Below are positions 1 through 5,851 of a stretch of 10,168 bases of DNA, piece after piece (position 1 is the stretch's first letter; each line of letters opens with the position of its first letter). The position numbers were made by a program, and so were the translations under genes. The notes beneath the pieces were generated by a model. It ran no database searches. It saw nothing but the letters and a program-made list of their open reading frames with translations, and was not told where the DNA came from. The DNA comes from Candidatus Desantisiibacteriota bacterium (GTDB taxonomy: Bacteria; JACRDZ01). The stretch is taken from the NCBI GenBank assembly GCA_016209155.1, contig JACQWU010000089.1, positions 859 to 11,026 on the forward strand, in the 5' to 3' direction.

Positions 1-8
1 GTTATACA

Positions 9-13
9 CTCCT
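9..13 (-). promoter_or_regulatory. Shine-Dalgarno site of a gene starting just left of the window
   Basis: On the minus strand the bases read AGGAG, followed by eight bases (TGTATAAC) that reach the window edge. A start codon immediately beyond position 1 would sit at a normal SD spacing. The SD sites of several genes in this window have the same core. The start codon itself cannot be seen, so this is an inference from the motif and the preceding promoter-like region. Confidence 0.4.
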
Positions 14-86
14 ATAAAAATAAATTTATTATTACCTAATTTTTCTTATTTAACACATTATTATTCATATACACTAAAGCGTTAAA

Positions 87-116
87 TTAATAACATATTT
101 TCCAATAAGGTGTCAA
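87..116 (-). promoter_or_regulatory. possible sigma-70-type promoter (second of two)
   Basis: On the minus strand there is a perfect TTGACA at 116-111, then an 18-base spacer and TATTAA at 92-87. The -10 element matches the consensus at four of six positions and lacks the final T. It is weaker than the neighbouring candidate at 144-172. It would drive the gene beyond the left edge. Confidence 0.2.
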
Positions 117-143
117 GCATAAAACACTGTTTTTCGCTAAATG

Positions 144-172
144 ATAATGAAAATTGAATTCAAAATTGTCAA
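144..172 (-). promoter_or_regulatory. candidate sigma-70-type promoter for a gene left of the window
   Basis: On the minus strand there is a perfect TTGACA -35 element at 172-167, a 17-base spacer and CATTAT at 149-144 as the -10 element. The -10 has four of six matches and keeps the important second A and last T. It lies 36 bp past the kinase stop codon and points toward the SD motif at 9-13. In DNA this AT-rich such matches can arise by chance. Confidence 0.35.
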
Positions 173-207
173 TTTCTATCTGAAAATGCCATCATGAAAT
201 TCTTAGC

Positions 208-1653
208 TTAGTATGAAGCAGTTTTTGATAGTGTTTTATATAGCTTTCTATATCTTCTATATTTTTTCATATATTCTTTATGTCTTTTTATATCAGGGGA
301 ATATACTTTTTCAAACTTTATTTTTATATCTGATAAAGATTTTATTTTACCGATAGAAACCAAAGCAACGATGGCAGCGCCGGCAGCACTTGCCTCTTTA
401 ATACACGGTACTTTTATTATTATATTAAAAATATCTGATTGCATCTGGAGAATTTTCTCTGTATGTACATATCCTCCGGTTGCTATAATCTCTCTATACG
501 CTTTTCTGTGAATAACTAAAATCCTATAACAATCATACAAATTAAATAGTATACCTTCGACCGCTGCCTTATATATATCACTGTTACTGTTTCCTGAATT
601 TAAGCCTATTAAAGAAGCAGACATTCTATAATTATAGTTAGGGCCTCTTTCGCCATCCAAAAAAGGCAGAACAATTATATCGGTTAATACATCAAGATCA
701 ATATTGTCAATATCCTCAAATAAACTGCTCGAATCTTTATGTAATATATTTTTACAGAACCAGTCCAGGGTCCTTACCCCGGCATTGATTGCAATACCAA
801 ATATATATTTATTTTCATATAAATAGTATTTCCATACTGATTTATTATGTTTTCGATAAGGGCTGATAATTCTAAGCGCAGCACTTGTACCAATAGTTGA
901 GCACATGGTTTTATCTGTTAAACATCCGATACCGACATTGCTTAAATGCCCGTCTCCTGCGCCAATCACTAATGAAACATCAGTATCCAACCTCGTTTCC
1001 AGCCTGATTTTTTCAAGCAATTCTTCAGAATGAAAAATGCTGAAGCATTCTGATAATTGATCCTTTGATATTCCTGCTATCTTTAAGATTTCTTTATCCC
1101 ATTTGAGAGATTTTATATTAAAAAGACCTGTAGTTGATGCTATCGCATAGGAAACAAGATATTTCCCTGTTAATTTGTATACCAGATAGTCTGATAAAGA
1201 TAAAAATTTATTTGCTCCTGAAAATATTTCTTTTTTATTTTCTTTCAGCCACAATATCTTCCATAAAGAATAAGACTCATGAATTATGCATCCGGTTTTA
1301 TTTTGTAATATTGCGGCTTGTTTTTTATTTTTTTTAAAATTTTCAGCAATTTCACATCCTCTTTTATCCATCCATGTAATTATATTAGTTAAGGGGCTGC
1401 CTTTTTCATCAAGCACAATAAGACTTGGGAAAATTGTACTCAGCCCTATTGCTTCTATTTTTACTTTTCTATTATTAGCTTTACATATTAAAGAGATGAC
1501 ATCTTTGAATAATTTTGCAGGATCAATTTCCTGCCCGCTGGAACCTGTACCTGAATAATCTTTTCTATCCGAATAAATTATCCCTTTCCTTCCATATAAT
1601 ACAAGTTTGATAGAAGATGTTCCAATATCTAATCCGGCTGTTACTTTTTCCAA
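208..1653 (-). CDS. FGGY-family carbohydrate kinase, gluconokinase-like
   Basis: A 481-residue cytoplasmic sugar or sugar-acid kinase, full length for the FGGY family. The phosphate-1 loop DIGTSSIK is at residues 9-16, the catalytic Asp of GAGDG at 234, GTSA at 255-258, and the second-domain ATGGY signature at 391-395. LDGERGPNYN at 332-341 resembles the GERxPxWN stretch of Bacillus-type gluconokinases. The gene starts at TTG and overlaps the upstream 6-phosphogluconate-dehydrogenase-like gene by 13 bp. A kinase of this type next to such a dehydrogenase recalls the B. subtilis gntK/gntZ pairing, so the expected reaction is ATP-dependent phosphorylation of gluconate or a related aldonate. Xylulose, ribulose or another polyol remain possible, because FGGY specificity cannot be read from motifs alone. 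It is the last gene of the operon. Confidence 0.88.
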   Translation of the reverse strand: MEKVTAGLDIGTSSIKLVLYGRKGIIYSDRKDYSGTGSSGQEIDPAKLFKDVISLICKANNRKVKIEAIGLSTIFPSLIVLDEKGSPLTNIITWMDKRGCEIAENFKKNKKQAAILQNKTGCIIHESYSLWKILWLKENKKEIFSGANKFLSLSDYLVYKLTGKYLVSYAIASTTGLFNIKSLKWDKEILKIAGISKDQLSECFSIFHSEELLEKIRLETRLDTDVSLVIGAGDGHLSNVGIGCLTDKTMCSTIGTSAALRIISPYRKHNKSVWKYYLYENKYIFGIAINAGVRTLDWFCKNILHKDSSSLFEDIDNIDLDVLTDIIVLPFLDGERGPNYNYRMSASLIGLNSGNSNSDIYKAAVEGILFNLYDCYRILVIHRKAYREIIATGGYVHTEKILQMQSDIFNIIIKVPCIKEASAAGAAIVALVSIGKIKSLSDIKIKFEKVYSPDIKRHKEYMKKYRRYRKLYKTLSKTASY

Positions 1654-2564
1654 TCAGTATGCCCTCCAAAAATATTTCTTGCAGCATTTATTATCTTCCC
1701 GCTATATGTAGGTTTTTTTTGTGAATCCATCCTGGCTTTTACAGCTGCCTTGCAGGAATAAATTTTTACTTTTGATTTATTTGCAATACTAATTAATTTT
1801 TGCATTTCTTTTAATGTCTGCCCGTAAACAGAACCGCTAATATCTTCTAAAGATGGATCTTTTTCAAAAGCTTTTTTTATATCCGATACAAGCCTTGATT
1901 CAATTATACTGCCTTTACTCCAGATATCACATACTTTTTCAAGACTTAAGTTTATACTCTCTTTTTTAGATATTGCGGATAAGCTTTCTAATCCCTCTGC
2001 TAAAGATTGTAGATAACCGTATTCAATTAAATTATGATATCCTTTCACCAAATGCCCTGCACCGCTTTTACCAAGATATTTATAAGAACCTTCAAACGAT
2101 AGGATTTCAAACAAATATTCCAGCTTTGACACTTCCTTTTTATCGCCGCCTATCATCAGGCATGCACCATTTCTGGCTCCATCAATACCTCCGCTCATTC
2201 CCGCATCAATAAAGTTTATTCCTCTTTTTTTTAAATTTTCAGATCTTCTTTGAGTATCTTTATAAAAAGAGTTCCCTAAATCAATAAGAGTATCACCAGA
2301 AGAAAGATATAAACTTAATTGATTTATAATCTCATCAATAGTTTTACCTGCGGGGACACAAAGAATAATTAGTTTTGGATCTGCCAATTTTAAAGCTACA
2401 TCCTCTATTGATTTACTTCCACAAGCTCCTTTTTTAACTATTTTATTAATATTTTCTTTTTTAAAATCATACACTATAATCGGCAGTTTAGAATGAATAA
2501 TTCTTTCCGCAATGCCTGCCCCCATTTTACCGAGCCCTATAAATCCAAGTTTTTTTTTAATCAT
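1641..2564 (-). CDS. gnd: 6-phosphogluconate dehydrogenase (decarboxylating), short form
   Basis: A 307-residue NAD(P)-dependent oxidative decarboxylase that would convert 6-phosphogluconate, or a close 6-phospho-aldonate, to ribulose 5-phosphate and CO2 in the cytoplasm. The N-terminal Rossmann fold carries GFIGLGKMG at residues 7-15. The substrate region has GNSFYKDT at 98-104, MSGGIDGA at 123-130, and the catalytic block with Lys174, Asn178 and Glu181 in the same spacing as the classical enzyme (K183, N187, E190 in sheep). The C-terminus ends with an Arg-x-x-Phe-Gly-Gly-His block at 296-302. The length matches the roughly 300-residue GntZ-like form, not the 470-residue Gnd. An upstream in-frame ATG at 2630 would add 22 residues and overlap the preceding gene; the ATG at 2564 is preferred because it has an SD site and directly precedes the Rossmann strand. 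Nine consecutive A residues lie just after the start. Confidence 0.85.
   Translation of the reverse strand: MIKKKLGFIGLGKMGAGIAERIIHSKLPIIVYDFKKENINKIVKKGACGSKSIEDVALKLADPKLIILCVPAGKTIDEIINQLSLYLSSGDTLIDLGNSFYKDTQRRSENLKKRGINFIDAGMSGGIDGARNGACLMIGGDKKEVSKLEYLFEILSFEGSYKYLGKSGAGHLVKGYHNLIEYGYLQSLAEGLESLSAISKKESINLSLEKVCDIWSKGSIIESRLVSDIKKAFEKDPSLEDISGSVYGQTLKEMQKLISIANKSKVKIYSCKAAVKARMDSQKKPTYSGKIINAARNIFGGHTDWKK
1662..1667 (-). promoter_or_regulatory. Shine-Dalgarno GGAGGG that fixes the TTG start of the kinase
   Basis: GGAGGG on the minus strand lies eight bases before TTG (1653-1651). No ATG or GTG occurs between it and the DIGTSS motif, so TTG is the only sensible start. The site lies inside the last codons of the upstream dehydrogenase gene, which suggests translational coupling. 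Confidence 0.75.
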
Positions 2565-2570
2565 TGCAAT

Positions 2571-2576
2571 TCCTTT
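2571..2576 (-). promoter_or_regulatory. Shine-Dalgarno AAAGGA deciding the start of the 6-phosphogluconate dehydrogenase
   Basis: AAAGGA on the minus strand is six bases before the ATG at 2564-2562, in the 31-bp gap after the cyclase stop codon. It supports the internal ATG over the one at 2630, which lies inside the cyclase gene. Confidence 0.65.
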
Positions 2577-2595
2577 CCGAACCGATAGAGGTTTT

Positions 2596-3336
2596 CTAAT
2601 GAGATAAAGGGATATAAGCATATGCCACAACAGGGCCGCCTGTAGCTCCTACTATTGCAACCGGGCTTGTCTGAAGATAAAAACCGCTCCTGTTTTTCTC
2701 CGGAATACTATAAAGATTCACAAGACATTCTACAATCAATTTATCTTTAAATTTTCTATGTGCGTAACTTTTTCCTATTTCGTCAATTGTTAAACTGTCT
2801 GTCCCGATTACTTTGATTTTATTAAATTTTGAAATTATTTTAATCGCGCTTCTATCCATATAAGGGATATTATCCGGAATATGTTTTTTATTTAACTTCA
2901 GGTACTTGTCGTAACCGGTCCTGAGTATCAAAGCACTATTGTTTTTTATTTGATCTATATAAGGCAGAAGATGTTTAGCTGTTATTTTCCTGAGGTATAT
3001 TATTCCATCAATTTTTTTAGAATCACCTGATTCTGATAAATCAATTAAACATGCCTTATTAAATACAAAATTAAGATCCCAGAATTCAAAACCCCTATTT
3101 TTATACTGAAGATTCTGGTGATTTGGAGCATCTCCGTGAGGATGATAATTGTGGTCACCTATTGAATATATATTATACCGGCAGCCATCTTTTTCAAAAG
3201 TACAAAATACCTTTTTTTCGGGTTTAGGGTCTCCCGGAAAAACTTCTGTATTTTCATTTAAAGGTTCAGACAGGCTTATTATTTTGAATTTTTTATTTTC
3301 TAATTTTATTATTTTTTGATTATTTGTTTTGCTCAT
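2596..3336 (-). CDS. cyclase / kynurenine-formamidase-family metal-dependent hydrolase
   Basis: A 246-residue protein of the PF04199 cyclase family, which includes KynB, isatin hydrolase and related Zn or Mn hydrolases that open amides, lactones or rings. The metal-binding stretch is at residues 61-73 with His62, His67, Asp69, Pro71 and His73. Against the usual HxGTHxDxPxH motif it has one extra residue between the first two His and lacks GT. The later VIGTDSLTID at 176-185 and E-x-L-x-N-L at 203-208 also fit the family. No signal peptide is seen, so it is probably cytoplasmic. The start lies three bases past the dehydrogenase/epimerase stop, with only a weak SD, suggesting translational coupling. 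Placed between a sugar dehydrogenase and an aldonate kinase/decarboxylase pair, a lactone or amide of a sugar acid is a reasonable substrate guess, but it is not shown by the sequence. Confidence 0.8.
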   Translation of the reverse strand: MSKTNNQKIIKLENKKFKIISLSEPLNENTEVFPGDPKPEKKVFCTFEKDGCRYNIYSIGDHNYHPHGDAPNHQNLQYKNRGFEFWDLNFVFNKACLIDLSESGDSKKIDGIIYLRKITAKHLLPYIDQIKNNSALILRTGYDKYLKLNKKHIPDNIPYMDRSAIKIISKFNKIKVIGTDSLTIDEIGKSYAHRKFKDKLIVECLVNLYSIPEKNRSGFYLQTSPVAIVGATGGPVVAYAYIPLSH

Positions 3337-3339
3337 TTT

Positions 3340-4299
3340 TTATCTGTTTAAAATATATTTTGATTCCTGTTTAATAGCATCCATAGAACTATACGCCGGT
3401 TTATGACCTATTTGCGCCATATTATTATAATTTGAGCAATAAATATTTTTTGAACCTGTTGCGCTGACATATACCGAAGCTTTACCTATTTCATATTTTA
3501 AACCGTATTGCGATGAAAAATAATCCAAAATTTCTATTTTTCCGGCAGGTCTTAAGCTTGTTACATCAAACGCTGTATTAATATTTTTAAAATCCATACA
3601 TTTTCTGACCACAGAAAAAAGGTCTTCCGGATGAACATAATCACGCACAATATTCACATTATTGGTAACAAACACCTTTTTATTTAAAATACAATTCATT
3701 ATTTCTGTAATAAAATAACCATCCGTTAAATCTATAAACCTGCTAAAATAAGAAAACAATCTCAAATCGGCAATTTTTAAATTTTTGAAAGATCTGTGCT
3801 TCGCTTCGGAATTCAATCTTACAATCGAATAATAATCTTCCGCCGCGACATGGTTGACCCTTATAACATTCGCGGTATTCTCTTCCACGGGCAATGAATG
3901 CTCCCTGCCATAAACAATCCCGCTGCTAAAACTGATATAAAGAGTATCCTGACAAACATTACATAAATACTTAATAATCAAATTGTCATATTCTTCTGTC
4001 ACAGTGAAATAATTCGAATAGTTACCTTTAAGTTTATTTATTGTCCCTACACCGACACAATTAATTATTGTATTATAAGAAAATTCATTGAAATCGTTGT
4101 ACCCTTCATGAATAATACAATTATCATCAGGTGATTTTCTTATGGTACTAAGGAAATTGATGGTTTTATCCCGGGATTTTGTAAAAAGATGCAAACTGAA
4201 TTTCGTGTTATGTAAAAAATTATTAATCAATCCCTTCGCGATATGGGATGTAGCGCCTAAAATAGCAATTTGTAATTTATGATTATTATCGAGGTTCAT
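3340..4299 (-). CDS. NAD-dependent epimerase/dehydratase (extended SDR) with Tyr-x3-Arg active site
   Basis: A 319-residue extended short-chain dehydrogenase of the sugar-nucleotide epimerase/dehydratase type. The N-terminal Rossmann loop is GATSHIA starting at residue 15, a variant of GxxGxxG. The catalytic Ser lies in SFSSG at 123-127. RDYVHPEDL at 219-227 matches the substrate-domain signature of the group. The usual YxxxK catalytic pair is Y157-SIV-R161, so Lys is replaced by Arg. The substrate may be a nucleotide-linked or free sugar; oxidation, reduction or epimerisation cannot be told apart here. Two in-frame ATGs are possible: 4323 (overlap of 38 bp with the upstream radical SAM gene, GG directly abutting the ATG) and 4299 (overlap of 14 bp, AGAGG about 13 bases upstream). 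I favour 4299 because it places the first beta strand near the N-terminus; SD evidence is poor for both. Confidence 0.78.
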   Translation of the reverse strand: MNLDNNHKLQIAILGATSHIAKGLINNFLHNTKFSLHLFTKSRDKTINFLSTIRKSPDDNCIIHEGYNDFNEFSYNTIINCVGVGTINKLKGNYSNYFTVTEEYDNLIIKYLCNVCQDTLYISFSSGIVYGREHSLPVEENTANVIRVNHVAAEDYYSIVRLNSEAKHRSFKNLKIADLRLFSYFSRFIDLTDGYFITEIMNCILNKKVFVTNNVNIVRDYVHPEDLFSVVRKCMDFKNINTAFDVTSLRPAGKIEILDYFSSQYGLKYEIGKASVYVSATGSKNIYCSNYNNMAQIGHKPAYSSMDAIKQESKYILNR

Positions 4300-5308
4300 A
4301 AAACTTTTTAAGCCTCTCGGCATCCTTATTTAAAACGTCTTCAGGAAAAAGTCTGTATTTAATTATATTGCACTTAGCGCATATCTCACAAATATTTTTA
4401 GCTCCGTCAAGCATTATACGCCTAAAACGCTGAAACTGATTTCCATTCCATATTTCGCGCACTGACTGCTCGTTACAATTACCGACCACCTCAGGGTACT
4501 CAAAAGAAAAACAGGGAACAACTTTACCATCAGGGTTGATTTGCATCGTAAAAAAAGGCTGAGGGCAAATCTTAACTTCTGAAACCGGCAGCCCGAATTG
4601 AGTAAGCGCCATATCTTTATTTTTTATCACATTCTCATAGTCAATCCCCGCATGGATAGGAACAGTATGCTCAATTGCCATGGTATCACAAATATCTCCA
4701 AAAATCCCATAAAATTTTTTTTCATCATCCTTATTATCCAGTGCGCTATCTACAATCTTTATATATACCTGTACATTACCTTTATTTTTATAAAAATATC
4801 GTAAATTTTCAATAAAATTATCAAAGTCAATATTTATTCCGCTTACTTTTTGGTATTTTTCTTTAGTTGTCCCCTGTAAAGATACTACCAGCCTTGTAAG
4901 CCCTGCTGAAATAAGTGAATTTGAGAGCTCAGGAGTTAGAAGAGAAGCATTTGTTAAAATTTCGATTGTTTTCGCAATGCTTTTTGAAGCCGCGTATTCA
5001 ACCATGTCAACTATTTTTTTATGTAAAAGAGGCTCTCCTATTCCTACAAAACGTAATACTTTAATTTTATCTGGAAATAAAGCTATATCGTCCACACTTT
5101 TTTTAAATAATTCAAAATCCATAATAATCTTATCGGAAATAAAACCGCGTTTTGCTTTATCTATTGAAAAAATACAATAACTGCATCTAAAATTACAGGA
5201 ATATACGGGAAATATCTGGATTACAAACGGCGTATCCAGAGGAAGTACTTCCGCGAGCTTTGTTCTTTTGCCGCCGGGTGCCTGACCGCTAATATCTTTT
5301 GCTTTCAA
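4286..5308 (-). CDS. radical SAM/SPASM protein
   Basis: A 340-residue radical SAM enzyme. The [4Fe-4S]-binding CxxxCxxC motif is C38, C42, C45 (SCNFRCSYC). The SAM-contacting GGEP motif is present as GIGEP at 89-93. The C-terminal SPASM-like region has C248, then 12 residues, G261-x4-C266, C278, and the cluster C307-x2-C310-x2-C313, which would bind at least one auxiliary Fe-S cluster. The family uses a 5'-deoxyadenosyl radical to oxidise, epimerise or cross-link peptides, sugars or cofactors. The substrate is unknown. The gene starts at TTG behind a strong SD, 16 bp after the Nudix gene, and its 3' end overlaps the epimerase gene. It lacks a B12-binding domain. No precursor peptide lies beside it, which makes a sugar or other small substrate the more likely choice. 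Confidence 0.85.
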   Translation of the reverse strand: MKAKDISGQAPGGKRTKLAEVLPLDTPFVIQIFPVYSCNFRCSYCIFSIDKAKRGFISDKIIMDFELFKKSVDDIALFPDKIKVLRFVGIGEPLLHKKIVDMVEYAASKSIAKTIEILTNASLLTPELSNSLISAGLTRLVVSLQGTTKEKYQKVSGINIDFDNFIENLRYFYKNKGNVQVYIKIVDSALDNKDDEKKFYGIFGDICDTMAIEHTVPIHAGIDYENVIKNKDMALTQFGLPVSEVKICPQPFFTMQINPDGKVVPCFSFEYPEVVGNCNEQSVREIWNGNQFQRFRRIMLDGAKNICEICAKCNIIKYRLFPEDVLNKDAERLKKFYEPR

Positions 5309-5315
5309 AATAAAA

Positions 5316-5321
5316 TCTCCT
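5316..5321 (-). promoter_or_regulatory. Shine-Dalgarno AGGAGA that fixes a TTG start
   Basis: AGGAGA on the minus strand is seven bases before TTG at 5308-5306, inside the 16-bp gap after the Nudix stop codon. There is no ATG near the N-terminus of this radical SAM frame, so TTG is strongly favoured. Confidence 0.75.
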
Positions 5322-5324
5322 GAA

Positions 5325-5831
5325 TTATTTTTTTTGGCTTATGTAATTCCGGTAAATTTCATGATATTTTATCAAATTATCCGGACAAAAATCATGCCAC
5401 ATAAGATAACCTTTATCTTCACGGGAAAGCCCTTTGTTTTGCGGAATAAAAGAACCGGGCAGGAAGCATTTATATAAAATCGAAATAAAATGGCTCCGTA
5501 TTTCGCGATCATGTTGAATAAGCTGATTTAAGGCAATCGGGACAAGATCAAAACTAACGCCGAAACCTATTTCAGTCTCCGCTACTTTTTTAATCCTTGT
5601 TTCAAATGTTTCCTTAAACCTGACAATTCCACCGGGTATATGCCATCCTTTTCCTGCATACTGGTCATTTCTCCAGGATAAAAGAGTACGGCCTTTTTCA
5701 TCTTTTATTAAAAGATCTACATTTACAAGCGGAGTTGTCCTGCTTATATAATAAAACACTTCGTCAGGGAGTCCCATCGAAGGATCCGGAACCTGTTTAA
5801 CAAGAACCTCAACAGCATCAGCAATATTCAT
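5325..5831 (-). CDS. Nudix hydrolase related to GDP-mannose mannosyl hydrolase
   Basis: A 168-residue Nudix-fold protein. TTPLVNVDLLI at 32-42 and GWHIPGG at 62-68 align well with the opening of E. coli GDP-mannose mannosyl hydrolase, a Nudix enzyme that splits GDP-mannose into GDP and mannose. The Nudix box runs from Gly68 to about Phe90, keeping Gly68, Glu74, Glu87 and Gly89 but with KVAETE where typical Nudix enzymes have REUxEE; the E. coli mannosyl hydrolase also departs there. By alignment from memory, Asp22, Arg37 and Glu70 of the E. coli enzyme are kept (Asp39, Arg54, Glu87). Arg52, Arg65 and the base His124 become Ile69, Lys82 and probably Lys140. The family fits a nucleotide-sugar role, but the substrate may not be GDP-mannose. 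The start has GGAGG at 5836-5840, four bases before ATG. Confidence 0.82.
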   Translation of the reverse strand: MNIADAVEVLVKQVPDPSMGLPDEVFYYISRTTPLVNVDLLIKDEKGRTLLSWRNDQYAGKGWHIPGGIVRFKETFETRIKKVAETEIGFGVSFDLVPIALNQLIQHDREIRSHFISILYKCFLPGSFIPQNKGLSREDKGYLMWHDFCPDNLIKYHEIYRNYISQKK

Positions 5832-5835
5832 AAAA

Positions 5836-5840
5836 CCTCC
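5836..5840 (-). promoter_or_regulatory. Shine-Dalgarno GGAGG of the Nudix gene
   Basis: GGAGG on the minus strand is four bases before the ATG at 5831-5829, within the 20-bp gap after the upstream radical SAM stop codon. The spacing is slightly short but acceptable. Confidence 0.65.
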
Positions 5841-5851
5841 ATAATAACCGG

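Larger units (their letters stand above)
1..207. other. AT-rich intergenic region downstream of the operon
   Basis: No reading frame of useful length is present. This is the largest gap in the window; all other gene junctions are 43 bp or less. On the minus strand it carries two TTGACA hexamers and, at its left end, an SD-like AGGAG, so it looks like the leader of a further minus-strand gene starting beyond position 1. No convincing intrinsic terminator for the operon was found: the only hairpins are short, AT-only and lack a following U-tract. Confidence 0.6.

Noticed and set aside
149-176. Hairpin-like inverted repeat (AAATTGA / TCAATTT, 11-base loop) after the kinase gene, considered as a terminator
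   Set aside because: Stem is seven bases with only one G-C pair, and no U-tract follows on the minus strand. It also overlaps the better promoter candidate.
119-239. Inverted repeat ATAAAACACT (119-128) and AGTGTTTTAT (230-239)
   Set aside because: Ten bases separated by about 100 bp, with one arm inside the kinase coding end. In AT-rich DNA this is likely chance.
2550-2558. A9 tract (coding strand) next to the start of the 6-phosphogluconate dehydrogenase, considered as a slippage switch
   Set aside because: A runs of this length are common in such AT-rich DNA and encode a normal Lys-Lys-Lys; nothing further supports a switch.
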